A DNA stretch of 61,495 bases from positions 1 through 61,495 of the forward strand of contig DEIV01000095.1 of assembly GCA_002352665.1 (NCBI GenBank), written 5' to 3'. Positions 9,346 through 19,203 of the stretch are shown here, one piece after another. A model generated the notes under the pieces. The model was not told the DNA's origin and did no database searches. It saw only the letters and a list, made by a program, of their open reading frames with translations. Within the stretch, counting starts at the first letter, position 1, and each line of letters begins with the position of its first letter. Made by a program: the position numbers and the translations under genes. This stretch comes from Flavobacteriaceae bacterium UBA2765 (GTDB lineage Bacteria; Bacteroidota; Bacteroidia; Flavobacteriales; Flavobacteriaceae).

Positions 9346-11073
9346 TTATGATTTAAGTTTATTAGCTTGACCTGCCCAATCATCTCTTTGAGCCCTTCCT
9401 GGAAAAGTACCCGTAATTGAATCTAACAAGTCGTATTCATTATTTGTCATTTTACTCACTTGGTCAAAACTATAAATACCTATTTGATTTAAAGTTTTTT
9501 CCATTAACGGACCAATTCCTTTAACCTTTTTAAGGTCGTCTGGTTGTTGTGTGTTGATATCAAAGCTGCCTAATTTATCTAATAAACTATTCGTTTTAGA
9601 TTGTTTATCGTCAGCTTTGGGTTCTTCAATTTTAATCTCTTCTTTTACTACAATCGGCTCTTCTTTAACCTGAGTTTTTACAGCACTCGGGTTATCTCTT
9701 TCTCTTTTAAAATTATCTCCTGATGATTTTAAAATAGATTTTACCTCTGCCTGTGCAATTACTGGGAAAGTTCTTGCATACAATAAGAACAACACAAAGA
9801 AGAATCCAATAGTACCTAAGAAAATACTTATATCAATAAAGGTAGGAGAAAATTGCGACCAAGTTGAAGGTAAATGTCCTCTACTTAAGTTAATCACAAT
9901 AATATCAAAACGTTCAAACCACATCCCTATATTGATAAAAATAGCGATAATGAATGTATAAATATAATTGGTACGAATTTTTTTAAACCAAAGCAACTGA
10001 GGGATTACTGAATTACAGATAATCAATGCCCAAAAAGCCCACCAATAAGGTCCGGTAGCTGCACCCCAAGATAAATAAGTGAAGTCTTCATAACTACTAC
10101 CTGTGTACCAGCCTACAAAGAATTCTGATAAATAAGCTACAGCAACTATACCACCTGTTACCAATATTACTTTATTCATATTCTCAATATGAACACGTGT
10201 TATATATCCTTCTAAGTTAGATACCTTACGCATGATTAACAATAAGGTTTGTACCATGGCAAATCCTGAAAATACGGCACCTGCAACAAAGTAAGGGGGA
10301 TACACAGTACTATGCCAACCCGGGATTACCGAAGTAGCAAAGTCAAAGGATACAATGGTATGCACAGACAGTACTAATGGTGTTGCTAAACCGGCTAGAA
10401 CTAATGAAACTTCTTCAAAACGCTGCCAGTCCTTAGCTCTACCTGTCCATCCAAAACTCAATAAACTATAAATTTTCTTTTGAAAAGGTTTTGTTGCTCT
10501 ATCTCTAATCATTGCCAAATCTGGTAATAGACCTGTCCACCAAAAAACCACTGATACTGTTAAATAGGTTGAAATGGCAAATACATCCCATAATAATGGA
10601 GAATTAAAGTTTACCCAAAGCGAGCCTAACTGATTTGGTATTGGTAATGTGTAAAACGCATTCCAAATTCTACCCATGTGTATCATAGGAAATAAACCTG
10701 CTTGGAACACTGCAAATATGGTCATAGCCTCGGCAGAACGGTTGATGCCCATTCTCCATTTCTGACGGAACAATAATAGTACTGCAGAAATCAGTGTACC
10801 GGCGTGACCGATACCTACCCACCATACAAAGTTGGTGATATCCCATGCCCAGTTAATTTTATTGTTCAAACCCCAAACACCAATCCCGGTGCCTATTGTG
10901 TAAGCAATTGCTCCAAATCCCCAGAGCATTGCAATTAAAGCAATTGTAAAAGCTATCCACCAACTTTTGTTGGCTTTACCTTCAATTGGAGCAGCAACAT
11001 CAACTGTTATATCGTGATACGTTTTGTTTCCAACTATAATTGGCTCTCTAATAGGTGCTTCGTAATGACCCAT
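9346..11073 (-). CDS. actC: Alternative Complex III subunit ActC (NrfD/PsrC-like) with C-terminal HhH-like tail
   Basis: This 575-residue protein is the main quinol-binding membrane subunit of the Act complex, related to NrfD and PsrC. About ten helices lie between residues 35 and 440, with conserved stretches such as WVGIGHAGTLISA and FPMIHMGR. After the last helix comes a charged linker (about 455-515) and then a small domain, KVKGIGPLMEKTLNQIGIYS...WAGQANKLK. This resembles the helix-hairpin-helix-like domain seen appended to many unrelated membrane proteins. The tail is in frame and complete. Its role here is unknown; it might bind a partner protein or nucleic acid on the cytoplasmic side. 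Confidence 0.93.
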   Translation of the reverse strand: MGHYEAPIREPIIVGNKTYHDITVDVAAPIEGKANKSWWIAFTIALIAMLWGFGAIAYTIGTGIGVWGLNNKINWAWDITNFVWWVGIGHAGTLISAVLLLFRQKWRMGINRSAEAMTIFAVFQAGLFPMIHMGRIWNAFYTLPIPNQLGSLWVNFNSPLLWDVFAISTYLTVSVVFWWTGLLPDLAMIRDRATKPFQKKIYSLLSFGWTGRAKDWQRFEEVSLVLAGLATPLVLSVHTIVSFDFATSVIPGWHSTVYPPYFVAGAVFSGFAMVQTLLLIMRKVSNLEGYITRVHIENMNKVILVTGGIVAVAYLSEFFVGWYTGSSYEDFTYLSWGAATGPYWWAFWALIICNSVIPQLLWFKKIRTNYIYTFIIAIFINIGMWFERFDIIVINLSRGHLPSTWSQFSPTFIDISIFLGTIGFFFVLFLLYARTFPVIAQAEVKSILKSSGDNFKRERDNPSAVKTQVKEEPIVVKEEIKIEEPKADDKQSKTNSLLDKLGSFDINTQQPDDLKKVKGIGPLMEKTLNQIGIYSFDQVSKMTNNEYDLLDSITGTFPGRAQRDDWAGQANKLKS

Positions 11074-11099
11074 AATTTATATTCTATTCTTAATTAATA

Positions 11100-14000
11100 T
11101 TATGCTTCGTTTGTATTTCTTACATCTAATTGATAAAATACATTTGGTTTTGTACCCACAAATTCTAAAAGATGGAACGTTCTATCATCTTCTTTAACAT
11201 GAGCTACTTTACTTTCGCTATCATTAACATCACCAAAGACCATAGCACCTGTACTACAAGCATTAGAACATGCCGTTTCAAATTCTCCATCCTTTACAGG
11301 TCTTCCTTCTTTTTTAGCTTTTAAAATTGTAGCTTGAGTCATTTGAATACACATAGAACATTTTTCCATCACACCACGAGATCGTACAACCACATCAGGG
11401 TTCAGTACCATTCTACCTAGATCATTGTTCATGTTAAAATCAAACTCATTATTATCAAAATATTTAAACCAGTTAAATCTACGTACTTTATAAGGACAAT
11501 TATTCGCACAGTAACGTGTACCAATACAGCGGTTATAGGCCATTTGATTTTGACCTTGCATTCCATGAGATGTTGCTGCAACCGGACAAACCGTTTCACA
11601 AGGTGCATGGTCACAATGTTGACACATTACCGGTTGAAAAGCTACTTCCGGATTATCTGAAGGTTGTATTTGTGCATCAAAAAAGCCTCCACTTCCATAA
11701 ATTCCTTCTTCTTTTCCTTTTTCAACCGTCATATCGGAACTGTAGTATCTATCAATACGCAGCCAATGCATATCTCTACTTACTCTAATTTCATGTTTAC
11801 CAACTACTGGTACGTTATTCTCTGCGTGACAAGCAATAACACAAGCCGCACAACCAGTACAAGTTGCTAAATCAATCGATAAATTAAATTTGGTACCAAG
11901 ACTATCATCAAATTTCTCCCATAAATCAACTTTATCAATTTCAACCAATTGATGATCTTGAGATACATGTGCTTTTGCATTCCATTCTTCTTTAGGTTTA
12001 GAAACAAAATCTGCCAAGGTAGTTTCCTTGGTAATTTCATCTTCTCTACCCATTATAGTATGTTGCAACTGAACACAAGCAAACTCATGAACTCCTTCAG
12101 TTTTCTCAATACTTATAGCTTGATGAGCATTAAAATTTTGAAATAATGGATAGGCATTTACTCCAACAATCATATTGGTATTTACACCTTTTGCTCTACC
12201 ATATCCTAAGGCCAAACCAACACTTCCGGGAGCCTGCCCAGGCTGTATATATACCGGCACATTTGCAATTGTTACCCCATTAACAGTAAGGTTAACTTTA
12301 TCACCATTTAAAGCACCGTCGGAAACCGTCCAATTTTTTAAGCCTTTAGCCTCAGCATCTACTCGTGATATTAATAAATAATTATCCCAAGTAGTTCTAG
12401 TGATTGGATCTGGCAATTCTTGTAACCAAGGATTATTTGCCATTTGACCATCCCCTAAACCTACTTTAGTATATAAGGCTAATTCTAATTCTGATCCTTT
12501 TACAGATGCTAATGCAGACAAGGCACTGGCATAGTTTATTTTATTTTCTGATGATCCATTTTCGCCTACAAGAGATGACTCTACAGAAGAAATTGAACTT
12601 GACACAAAACCGTCATGTAAAGCTTGATTCCAAGACTTACCTTTCAAAACAGAGGTATTCCAATATGTTTTGATATAATCATAATAAGATTGACTACTAC
12701 CAATCCACTTTAGCAAAGTATCTTGAAATTGACGTGTATTAAATAATGGGTTAATAGTTGGTTGCATTAAACCATATTGACCTTTTTGAATACTTACATC
12801 ACCCCAAGACTCTAAATAATGAGGTATAGCTGCAACATTTTGTGATATAGATGCAGTTTCATCTTCATTCATAGCAAAAGCCACAGAAAGTTTTACTTTT
12901 TTCAATGCCTCTGCAAAACCTGCTAATGTATAAGCTGGATTGGTATTATAAGTTATAATCGCTCCAACTTTACCAGCTTTCATATTGGCTAATAGTTGTG
13001 CCACTTGTGTATCACTACCACTTCTTATATACTTTGGAGCATCGTGATTTATAGTCTCACTTTTAAGAATATCATTAATCGCTAATGCTATTATTTGTGC
13101 ATTTTTATCTTGTAAACCTGTAACAACAACTGCTCTAGAACCAGCTGCTTTCAATGCTTTAATTACATTTTTAACCCCTCCATCAGCAGCAGTTGATTTT
13201 GTTGAACTTGCACCTGTTAAGCCATTATATATATTGGCTAATACCAATGATTGTTCTGAAGGTTTTACTATATAACGCTTATCAGCATTTGCCCCGGTCA
13301 ATGTCATATTAGACTCAAATTGTACGTGACGTGACATCTTACCATGACTTGGCACACGTCCTTTAGCATAACCTACTTCAAAACCACCACCTTGCCAATC
13401 TGCTAAGAAGTCTGCACCAATTGAAACAATAACATCTGCCTTACTAAAATCATAATCTGGTAATGCTCTTTTTTCATGCATTGCATAATAAGCATCTAGT
13501 GCAGCCGATTCAGAAATGGCATCATAAGCAATGTGTTGTACATTGGCATAAGTAGACTTATAATCTTGTATTAATTTGTTTGTTGTTGGACTGGCTGTTG
13601 TACCTGTTAAAAAAACAATTGATTCACTGTTTGCCTTTAATTCATTTATTTTGGAAGCTATTTCCTTATCGAAAGTACTCCAGTTTACTGGGTCACCATT
13701 GACTCTTGGATTTTGCAAGCGGTTATTATCGTATAAAGACAACACAGAGGCTTGAACCCTAGCATTTGTAGATCCATTTATTTTAGCCAACTTATTAGGC
13801 TCTATTTTTATAGGTCTTCCCTCTCTTACTTTTACCAAAACATTGGCAAAATCATAACCATCTGCTATTGTAGTTGCATAATAATCAGCAACTCCTGGAG
13901 TTACATCATCAGGTTTTACAACATAAGGAATAGATTTAATCACCGGTCCTTCACAGGCAGCCAATGATGCTGCTGCAGTTGTAAAGCCCACATATTTTAA

Positions 14001-14165
14001 AAAGTCTCTACGCGATGTAGCAGAAGAATCTAAGGTTTCTTTATCTCCAAGAAATTGGTCTGTAGGTATATCTTCAACAAATTCGTTTTGTCTTAGCTTT
14101 TCAACAATAGAGCTGTTTTCTTTAAGCTCTTCAACACTTTTCCAGTATTTTTTGTTTGATGCCAT
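11100..14165 (-). CDS. actB: Alternative Complex III subunit ActB, TAT-exported molybdopterin-like iron-sulfur protein
   Basis: This is a 1021-residue fusion of a molybdopterin-oxidoreductase-like domain and a C-terminal ferredoxin domain. A twin-arginine signal lies unusually deep, SRRDFLKYVG at 51-60, and ends at LAAC (Cys71), which could also be lipidated. The last ~250 residues hold four cysteine groups for Fe-S clusters: CTGCAACVIACH, CQHCDHAPCETVCP, CIGTRYCANNCP, and CSMCIQM with CSNACSTG. In characterised complexes the large domain lacks molybdenum and the Fe-S chain carries electrons from quinol to the ActA hemes. Here it lies between actA and actC, as expected. Confidence 0.95.
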   Translation of the reverse strand: MASNKKYWKSVEELKENSSIVEKLRQNEFVEDIPTDQFLGDKETLDSSATSRRDFLKYVGFTTAAASLAACEGPVIKSIPYVVKPDDVTPGVADYYATTIADGYDFANVLVKVREGRPIKIEPNKLAKINGSTNARVQASVLSLYDNNRLQNPRVNGDPVNWSTFDKEIASKINELKANSESIVFLTGTTASPTTNKLIQDYKSTYANVQHIAYDAISESAALDAYYAMHEKRALPDYDFSKADVIVSIGADFLADWQGGGFEVGYAKGRVPSHGKMSRHVQFESNMTLTGANADKRYIVKPSEQSLVLANIYNGLTGASSTKSTAADGGVKNVIKALKAAGSRAVVVTGLQDKNAQIIALAINDILKSETINHDAPKYIRSGSDTQVAQLLANMKAGKVGAIITYNTNPAYTLAGFAEALKKVKLSVAFAMNEDETASISQNVAAIPHYLESWGDVSIQKGQYGLMQPTINPLFNTRQFQDTLLKWIGSSQSYYDYIKTYWNTSVLKGKSWNQALHDGFVSSSISSVESSLVGENGSSENKINYASALSALASVKGSELELALYTKVGLGDGQMANNPWLQELPDPITRTTWDNYLLISRVDAEAKGLKNWTVSDGALNGDKVNLTVNGVTIANVPVYIQPGQAPGSVGLALGYGRAKGVNTNMIVGVNAYPLFQNFNAHQAISIEKTEGVHEFACVQLQHTIMGREDEITKETTLADFVSKPKEEWNAKAHVSQDHQLVEIDKVDLWEKFDDSLGTKFNLSIDLATCTGCAACVIACHAENNVPVVGKHEIRVSRDMHWLRIDRYYSSDMTVEKGKEEGIYGSGGFFDAQIQPSDNPEVAFQPVMCQHCDHAPCETVCPVAATSHGMQGQNQMAYNRCIGTRYCANNCPYKVRRFNWFKYFDNNEFDFNMNNDLGRMVLNPDVVVRSRGVMEKCSMCIQMTQATILKAKKEGRPVKDGEFETACSNACSTGAMVFGDVNDSESKVAHVKEDDRTFHLLEFVGTKPNVFYQLDVRNTNEA

Positions 14166-14253
14166 TTATAATTTTTTATTTAATGATTGAAAGATTTAAA
14201 GAATACATAAAGTTGATTTTAAATCTTTTAATTTTCAATTTTTGATTTCGTTA

Positions 14254-15780
14254 TTAATAGTGACATTTACCACATTCTCTTCCGCCCATCTGAGCCACAG
14301 TTACTTTTTCTACACCATATTTCTTCGACAATTCTTCGTGAATTTTGGCATAGTACTCATTACTTTCTACTTTAAGATCTGTGGTCTTATGACATTCTAT
14401 ACACCATCCCATAGTTAAAGGAGAAAATTGTTCAACTTCATCCATTTCTTCAACCGGACCATGACAAGTTTGACACTCAAGACCTGCTACAGTAACATGT
14501 TGTGAATGATTGTAATACGCAAAGTCTGGTAAATTATGAATACGAATCCATTCAATTGGTTTTTCTTCATATCCTTCTATATATGCCAATTTCTCTTTAT
14601 CCCAACCAATGGCGTCATAAATTTTTTGAATTTCACCATCATAGAATGCTTTGTCTTTTTCGTCAGTAACCGGGCCATTATATTCTGAAATACTTTTATG
14701 ACAATTCATACATACATTTGCTGATGGAATACCAGATGTTTTACTGTGCTTTGCTGAAGAATGACAGTACTCACAATCAATTTTATTATCTCCGGCATGT
14801 ATTTCATGCGAAAATGCAATCGGCTGTATAGGTTTATAACCTTGGTCAACTCCAATATCCATCATTGCTGCATAACTAATATAACCAACACCTAAAAGCA
14901 AGGCAATTGTTGTCATTAATTTTAAGAATTCATTTTTACTTATAAAATAAACCCAAATTGCTAATAATACCAATACCAGTATTACCAAATATGTTGCCCA
15001 TGGAATAGGATCTACTTTTGCAAGATTATCAGAAGCAGCGGTATCTGCTTTTTTAACCTCTAGAATATCTGCATGAGAAGTATATGCAATAATAGCCTCT
15101 AAATCTGCATCTTTTAATTGCGGGAATGCCGTCATGGGAGAACCATTATATTCATCAAAAATGGCAATAGCATCTGCATCACCACTGGTTCTTAAAGCTG
15201 CATTATCTTTAATCCATGATTTTAACCAATCATCAGAACGTTTATCCGCTATATTTCTCAAGGCCGGCCCTATCAGTTTAGCATCTAACTTATGACAGGC
15301 GGCACAATTGGCACTAAATATTTTTTTACCTGTAACCACCTGCAAGGAGTCAATCCCTAATGAAGCTGCAGTAGCAACACCTTTGTCTTCTACCGCTTTC
15401 TCAACAGGCTTATCATCAGTATAGGCTAAAATATCTTCAATATCCTGATCAGACAAATTAGGATACGGCGTCATGGTTATTTTATTATACTCTTCAAAAA
15501 TGGCTATCGCATCAGCATCTCCACTGGCACGTAAAGCTGCATTATCCTTAATCCATGCAACTAACCATTCTTTTGTCCTTTTTTCTGATATCCCTTTTAA
15601 CGGTGGACCAACAAATCTGGCATCTAGCTTATGACAAGCAGCACAGTTGGCGTTATACAATTTTTTGCCATTTTCAGCATTTCCACTTTGAGCAGATATC
15701 TGGATTGTAAAAAGTAAAATAAAAGTAAGACTTGAAAGGAGTAATTTTAAGATTTTACTGCGTTGATTCACACGTTTCAT
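14254..15780 (-). CDS. actA: Alternative Complex III subunit ActA, seven-CXXCH multiheme cytochrome c
   Basis: This 508-residue protein is the first gene of the operon. After a signal or anchor segment come two nearly identical monoheme cytochrome domains (about 33-125 and 145-237). Both contain NCAACHKLDA, a WIKDNAAL segment, SGDADAIAIF, and a PMT/MTP methionine likely to be the axial ligand. Two membrane helices follow, then a C-terminal region with five more sites: CEYCH, CMNCH, CQTCH, CIECH and CGKCH. The five-heme region is the usual ActA core, and the tandem N-terminal cytochromes are an addition. It probably passes electrons from ActB to the oxidase, with the extra domains acting as built-in carriers. 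Confidence 0.93.
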   Translation of the reverse strand: MKRVNQRSKILKLLLSSLTFILLFTIQISAQSGNAENGKKLYNANCAACHKLDARFVGPPLKGISEKRTKEWLVAWIKDNAALRASGDADAIAIFEEYNKITMTPYPNLSDQDIEDILAYTDDKPVEKAVEDKGVATAASLGIDSLQVVTGKKIFSANCAACHKLDAKLIGPALRNIADKRSDDWLKSWIKDNAALRTSGDADAIAIFDEYNGSPMTAFPQLKDADLEAIIAYTSHADILEVKKADTAASDNLAKVDPIPWATYLVILVLVLLAIWVYFISKNEFLKLMTTIALLLGVGYISYAAMMDIGVDQGYKPIQPIAFSHEIHAGDNKIDCEYCHSSAKHSKTSGIPSANVCMNCHKSISEYNGPVTDEKDKAFYDGEIQKIYDAIGWDKEKLAYIEGYEEKPIEWIRIHNLPDFAYYNHSQHVTVAGLECQTCHGPVEEMDEVEQFSPLTMGWCIECHKTTDLKVESNEYYAKIHEELSKKYGVEKVTVAQMGGRECGKCHY

Positions 15781-15863
15781 ATTATAAAGTAAATTATCTT
15801 TCTTGTTTGGTACGATTCTTTCTATTCATAAAAATGAAAAGATATTCTTATAAAAAGATTTGA

Positions 15864-15894
15864 CAAAAATAGCATTTATTAGATACAAGCAAAA
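15864..15894 (-). promoter_or_regulatory. Promoter of the act-cox operon
   Basis: Read on the minus strand, TATTTTTG (complement of 15864-15871) matches the Bacteroidota -7 box TAnnTTTG, and a TTTTG about 18 bases upstream (complement of 15890-15894) matches the -33 box. It lies about 84 bp before the actA start, in the intergenic gap shared with the divergent SPOR gene. Confidence 0.6.
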
Positions 15895-15995
15895 TCTAAA
15901 AATAATGTTAAATGTAATTTATAACGATTCTAAATAACAAACTATGCTTTAAAGCTCAAAACAAAATTTTAAATTTGCCAAAATAACAATCGTCA

Positions 15996-16394
15996 ATGAA
16001 ATCATTATTAAATAAATACACGCTAATTCTACTTTCTATTTTTCTTTTTAGTTCAACATTTTTGTATGCCCAAAATGAAGGGTCTTTAACAGTACAAAGT
16101 AGTGAAAGTATCAAACAGATTATTGCAAAAAAGAAAACTTATAATAAGTCTTTAAAAAAAATAAAAGGATTTAGAATTCAAATATTTTTTGGAAGTGAAA
16201 CCGGAGCCTATAAATCTCGCGATGAATTCTCTTCTTTATTTCCTGAAAATTTTATTAAAATAGAAAATTTTCCTCCTGACTGGAAAGTTAGGGTTGGTAA
16301 TTATAAAACCAGACTAGAAGCAGATAGTGCTTTGGTAGAAATTAAAGAGGCTTTTTTAGGGGCTATTGTATTATCTGAATTGATAGATATTTAG
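15996..16394 (+). CDS. SPOR-domain protein
   Basis: This 132-residue exported protein has a signal peptide (residues ~1-25, ending near FLYAQ). The C-terminal half is a SPOR domain, seen in GFRIQIFFGSETGAYKSRDE, the WKVRVGNYKTRLEAD strand-helix pattern and a closing GAIVLSELI. SPOR domains bind peptidoglycan stripped of stem peptides, so a periplasmic cell-wall role is likely. Small one-domain SPOR proteins like this are common in flavobacteria. It is divergent from actA and upstream of ruvB, with 187 bp between them. A TAAATTTG box (15970-15977) could be its -7 element. Confidence 0.8.
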   Translation: MKSLLNKYTLILLSIFLFSSTFLYAQNEGSLTVQSSESIKQIIAKKKTYNKSLKKIKGFRIQIFFGSETGAYKSRDEFSSLFPENFIKIENFPPDWKVRVGNYKTRLEADSALVEIKEAFLGAIVLSELIDI

Positions 16395-16581
16395 GCATTG
16401 ATTTAAGCATAATAGCTTACATTCCTAAAAAAACATCAATATACCTGTTACTATTTGTTTGATATAATCACAAATATTTTTTTAATATCCATAATTTCTC
16501 TAAGAAAGTATTTTTTACCCTTACCGTATTGTAGTTCTAATTTTTAATTCCAACCTAAGATAAAGTTATATCTTTGTTCTT

Positions 16582-17604
16582 ATGAATGAAAATTTAAATC
16601 CATCAGATGAAAATCTTTCTAATGAGGAATTAGACTTAGAAAAAAAATTACGCCCATTACAATTTGACGATTTTACCGGACAAGAACAAATATTAGAAAA
16701 CCTAAAAATATTTGTAGAGGCTGCTAATCAACGCGATGAAGCTCTAGACCACACTTTGTTTCATGGCCCACCAGGCTTGGGTAAAACCACTTTGGCACAT
16801 ATTTTAGCAAATGAATTAAATACCGGTATAAAAGTAACTTCTGGCCCCGTGTTGGACAAACCCGGTGATTTGGCGGGACTACTTACTAATTTAAGTGAAC
16901 GTGATGTTTTGTTCATTGATGAAATACACCGATTGAGTCCCATAGTTGAAGAGTATCTATACTCGGCTATGGAAGATTATAAAATTGATATTATGATAGA
17001 GTCTGGCCCTAATGCCAGAACAGTACAAATAAATTTAGAACCTTTTACTTTGGTTGGTGCAACCACCAGATCAGGATTATTAACTGCTCCCATGCGGGCA
17101 CGTTTTGGAATCAATAGTAGGTTAGAATATTATCAAACAGATTTATTAACTACCATAGTACAGCGTAGCTCACAAATATTAGATGTGCCTATTTCTATGG
17201 AAGCTGCCATTGAGGTAGCCGGTAGAAGCCGTGGTACGCCAAGAATTGCAAATGCATTATTGAGAAGGGTACGCGATTTTGCTCAAATAAAAGGCAATGG
17301 AAGTATTGATATTGCCATTGCAAAATTTGCCTTAAAAGCTTTAAATGTAGACGCTCATGGCTTGGATGAAATGGATAATAAAATTCTAGTTACTATTATT
17401 GATAAATTTAAAGGTGGTCCAGTAGGAATAACCACACTGGCTACAGCAGTTAGCGAAAGTGCTGAAACTATTGAAGAAGTTTATGAGCCATTTTTAATTC
17501 AGCAAGGCTTTATAATGAGAACACCACGTGGTAGAGAAGTAACGGAAGCTGCTTACAAGCACTTAGGTAAAATAAGAGGTACAACTCAAGGGGGATTGTT
17601 TTGA
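16582..17604 (+). CDS. ruvB: Holliday junction branch-migration helicase RuvB
   Basis: This 340-residue AAA+ motor drives branch migration of Holliday junctions together with RuvA. The Walker A motif is GPPGLGKT (62-69) and Walker B is LFIDEIHR (110-117). Sensor and arginine-finger regions follow (GATTRSGLL, PMRARFG), and the C-terminal winged helix contains GGPVGITTLA and GFIMRTPRGR. It is full length. Its partner ruvA lies separately at 26.4 kb in the same orientation. The P450 gene begins 46 bp downstream and may be cotranscribed. Confidence 0.98.
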   Translation: MNENLNPSDENLSNEELDLEKKLRPLQFDDFTGQEQILENLKIFVEAANQRDEALDHTLFHGPPGLGKTTLAHILANELNTGIKVTSGPVLDKPGDLAGLLTNLSERDVLFIDEIHRLSPIVEEYLYSAMEDYKIDIMIESGPNARTVQINLEPFTLVGATTRSGLLTAPMRARFGINSRLEYYQTDLLTTIVQRSSQILDVPISMEAAIEVAGRSRGTPRIANALLRRVRDFAQIKGNGSIDIAIAKFALKALNVDAHGLDEMDNKILVTIIDKFKGGPVGITTLATAVSESAETIEEVYEPFLIQQGFIMRTPRGREVTEAAYKHLGKIRGTTQGGLF

Positions 17605-17649
17605 GTTCGCTAACCCTCAAAGGGAATTCTTTAATCTAAAGAGCAAACA

Positions 17650-18975
17650 TTGAAAAGTTTACATACTATATCACAACTTCAAATACTAATAAATAGAAAA
17701 CAAATCCTTAAAGACCCATTGTCTTTCCATCGTGAAAATTTTGAAAAATACGGAGATTCCTTTCGCATAAGATTAGGCAGAAAGCATCCAGTAATTATAA
17801 CTAGAAATCCCGTTTTCATTAAACATGTTCTTCAAAAGCAACATAAAAAATATCAAAAATCTCCTATACAAACTGTTGATTTGGCCAAGTACATCGGTTA
17901 TGGTATATTAACTTCTAATGGCGAACATTGGCGTACCCATAGAAGAATGGTTCAGCCGGCTTTTCATAAAGAGAAACTAAAAAATTTAATGGGAACTATA
18001 AGAGTAGCTATTCAATTTGAATTACAAAGAATAGCACCTAATAAAACCCATGATGTTTTTCCTTTAATGCGAGATTTGGCATTTCAAGTAGTGGCTAAAT
18101 CTCTTTTTAGTAGTGCTGACATTAGAACACAAATGGAACAATTACAAAGCATTACAGAATCTAATCAGCAAATGCTTGTCAAAGAAATGCGTCAACCCTA
18201 TTTGAAGTGGTGGTTTTATTTAAATGGAAGTATTAAAAAACATTTGAATTTAACAAAAAAGGCTCAAATTTTACTTCATGAAATCATTGAGGAACGTAGA
18301 AATTCTGAACAAGAGAATGATGATCTATTAGATATGTTATTACAGGCAAGATATGAAGATGGTTCACCTATGCCTCAAAAGCAACTGATTGATGAAGTTA
18401 TGATTCTATTTACAGCAGGACATGAAACCACTTCAAATGCACTAAGTTTTATGCTACTTCTTTTGGCTAAACATCCTGATATTCAAGAAAGAATTCACCA
18501 AGAGCTCAACAAAATTAATGTGTCTGTTGACGATATCATGCAATATGTTTTACAGTTACAATATACCAAACAGTGTATAGAAGAAACTATGCGATTGTAT
18601 CCACCAGGCTTCATTATTGACAGAATATCAATTGCTCATGATGAATTTAACGGGAAAAAAATCTCTAAAAACACCTTACTATTATTATCAGTTTATGAAG
18701 TGCATAAACATCCTGATTTTTGGGAATCTCCAGAAAAATTTAATCCTAATCGCTTTGATGCTAAAAATAAAAAGGACTATTCAGATCAATACTTCCCATT
18801 TGGAGCCGGACCTAGAATGTGTGTTGGAAACAATTTTGCCATGTTTGAAATGATCTTGACTATTGCAGAAATTGTCAAAAAATATAGGATAACAACGCCA
18901 TTAGAAAAAATAGAAATAAATCCGTTAATTACCTTAAAACCTAAAGAAGTTCCTCTAACTTTTACAGAAAGGTAG
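17650..18975 (+). CDS. Cytochrome P450
   Basis: This 441-residue heme monooxygenase has all the P450 landmarks: the I-helix oxygen-activation motif TAGHETTSNA, the K-helix ExxR in EETMRLYPPG, and the heme-thiolate loop FPFGAGPRMCVGNNFA with Cys391 as ligand. There is no N-terminal membrane helix, so it should be soluble and depend on ferredoxin and ferredoxin reductase encoded elsewhere. The start is a TTG at 17650; no ATG lies close enough to give a complete N-terminus. The substrate is not evident; fatty acids or terpenoids are common for this type. It probably shares a transcript with ruvB. Confidence 0.93.
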   Translation: MKSLHTISQLQILINRKQILKDPLSFHRENFEKYGDSFRIRLGRKHPVIITRNPVFIKHVLQKQHKKYQKSPIQTVDLAKYIGYGILTSNGEHWRTHRRMVQPAFHKEKLKNLMGTIRVAIQFELQRIAPNKTHDVFPLMRDLAFQVVAKSLFSSADIRTQMEQLQSITESNQQMLVKEMRQPYLKWWFYLNGSIKKHLNLTKKAQILLHEIIEERRNSEQENDDLLDMLLQARYEDGSPMPQKQLIDEVMILFTAGHETTSNALSFMLLLLAKHPDIQERIHQELNKINVSVDDIMQYVLQLQYTKQCIEETMRLYPPGFIIDRISIAHDEFNGKKISKNTLLLLSVYEVHKHPDFWESPEKFNPNRFDAKNKKDYSDQYFPFGAGPRMCVGNNFAMFEMILTIAEIVKKYRITTPLEKIEINPLITLKPKEVPLTFTER

Positions 18976-19002
18976 CTATTTTAACCCAGGTTAAATATAA
19001 AA

Positions 19003-19044
19003 AAGTAGGCACCCTACTTAAAAAAGGGGGAAAATCCCCTTTTG
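19003..19044 (+). terminator. Double hairpin terminator after the P450 gene
   Basis: Two stems follow each other: AAGTAGG paired with CCTACTT (19003-19019), then AAAAGGGG paired with CCCCTTTT (19022-19043). The second is nearly identical to a hairpin at 54.3 kb. Confidence 0.55.
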
Positions 19045-19203
19045 TATCTCGTTAAAATACAATAACTTAGTCCCTGTCTACTTTTTATAGATATCGTAAT
19101 CTAAAGAATATTGATGCATTTTTTATTATATCATTGGGCCACCTGGCACTAATAATTTCCCGGATTCAATACATAGTAAGCATCTAAATAAAAACCAATT
19201 ATT

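Noticed and set aside
11429..12381. Several open frames opposite or within actB
   Set aside because: They overlap a gene with intact iron-sulfur motifs throughout and have shadow-frame composition.
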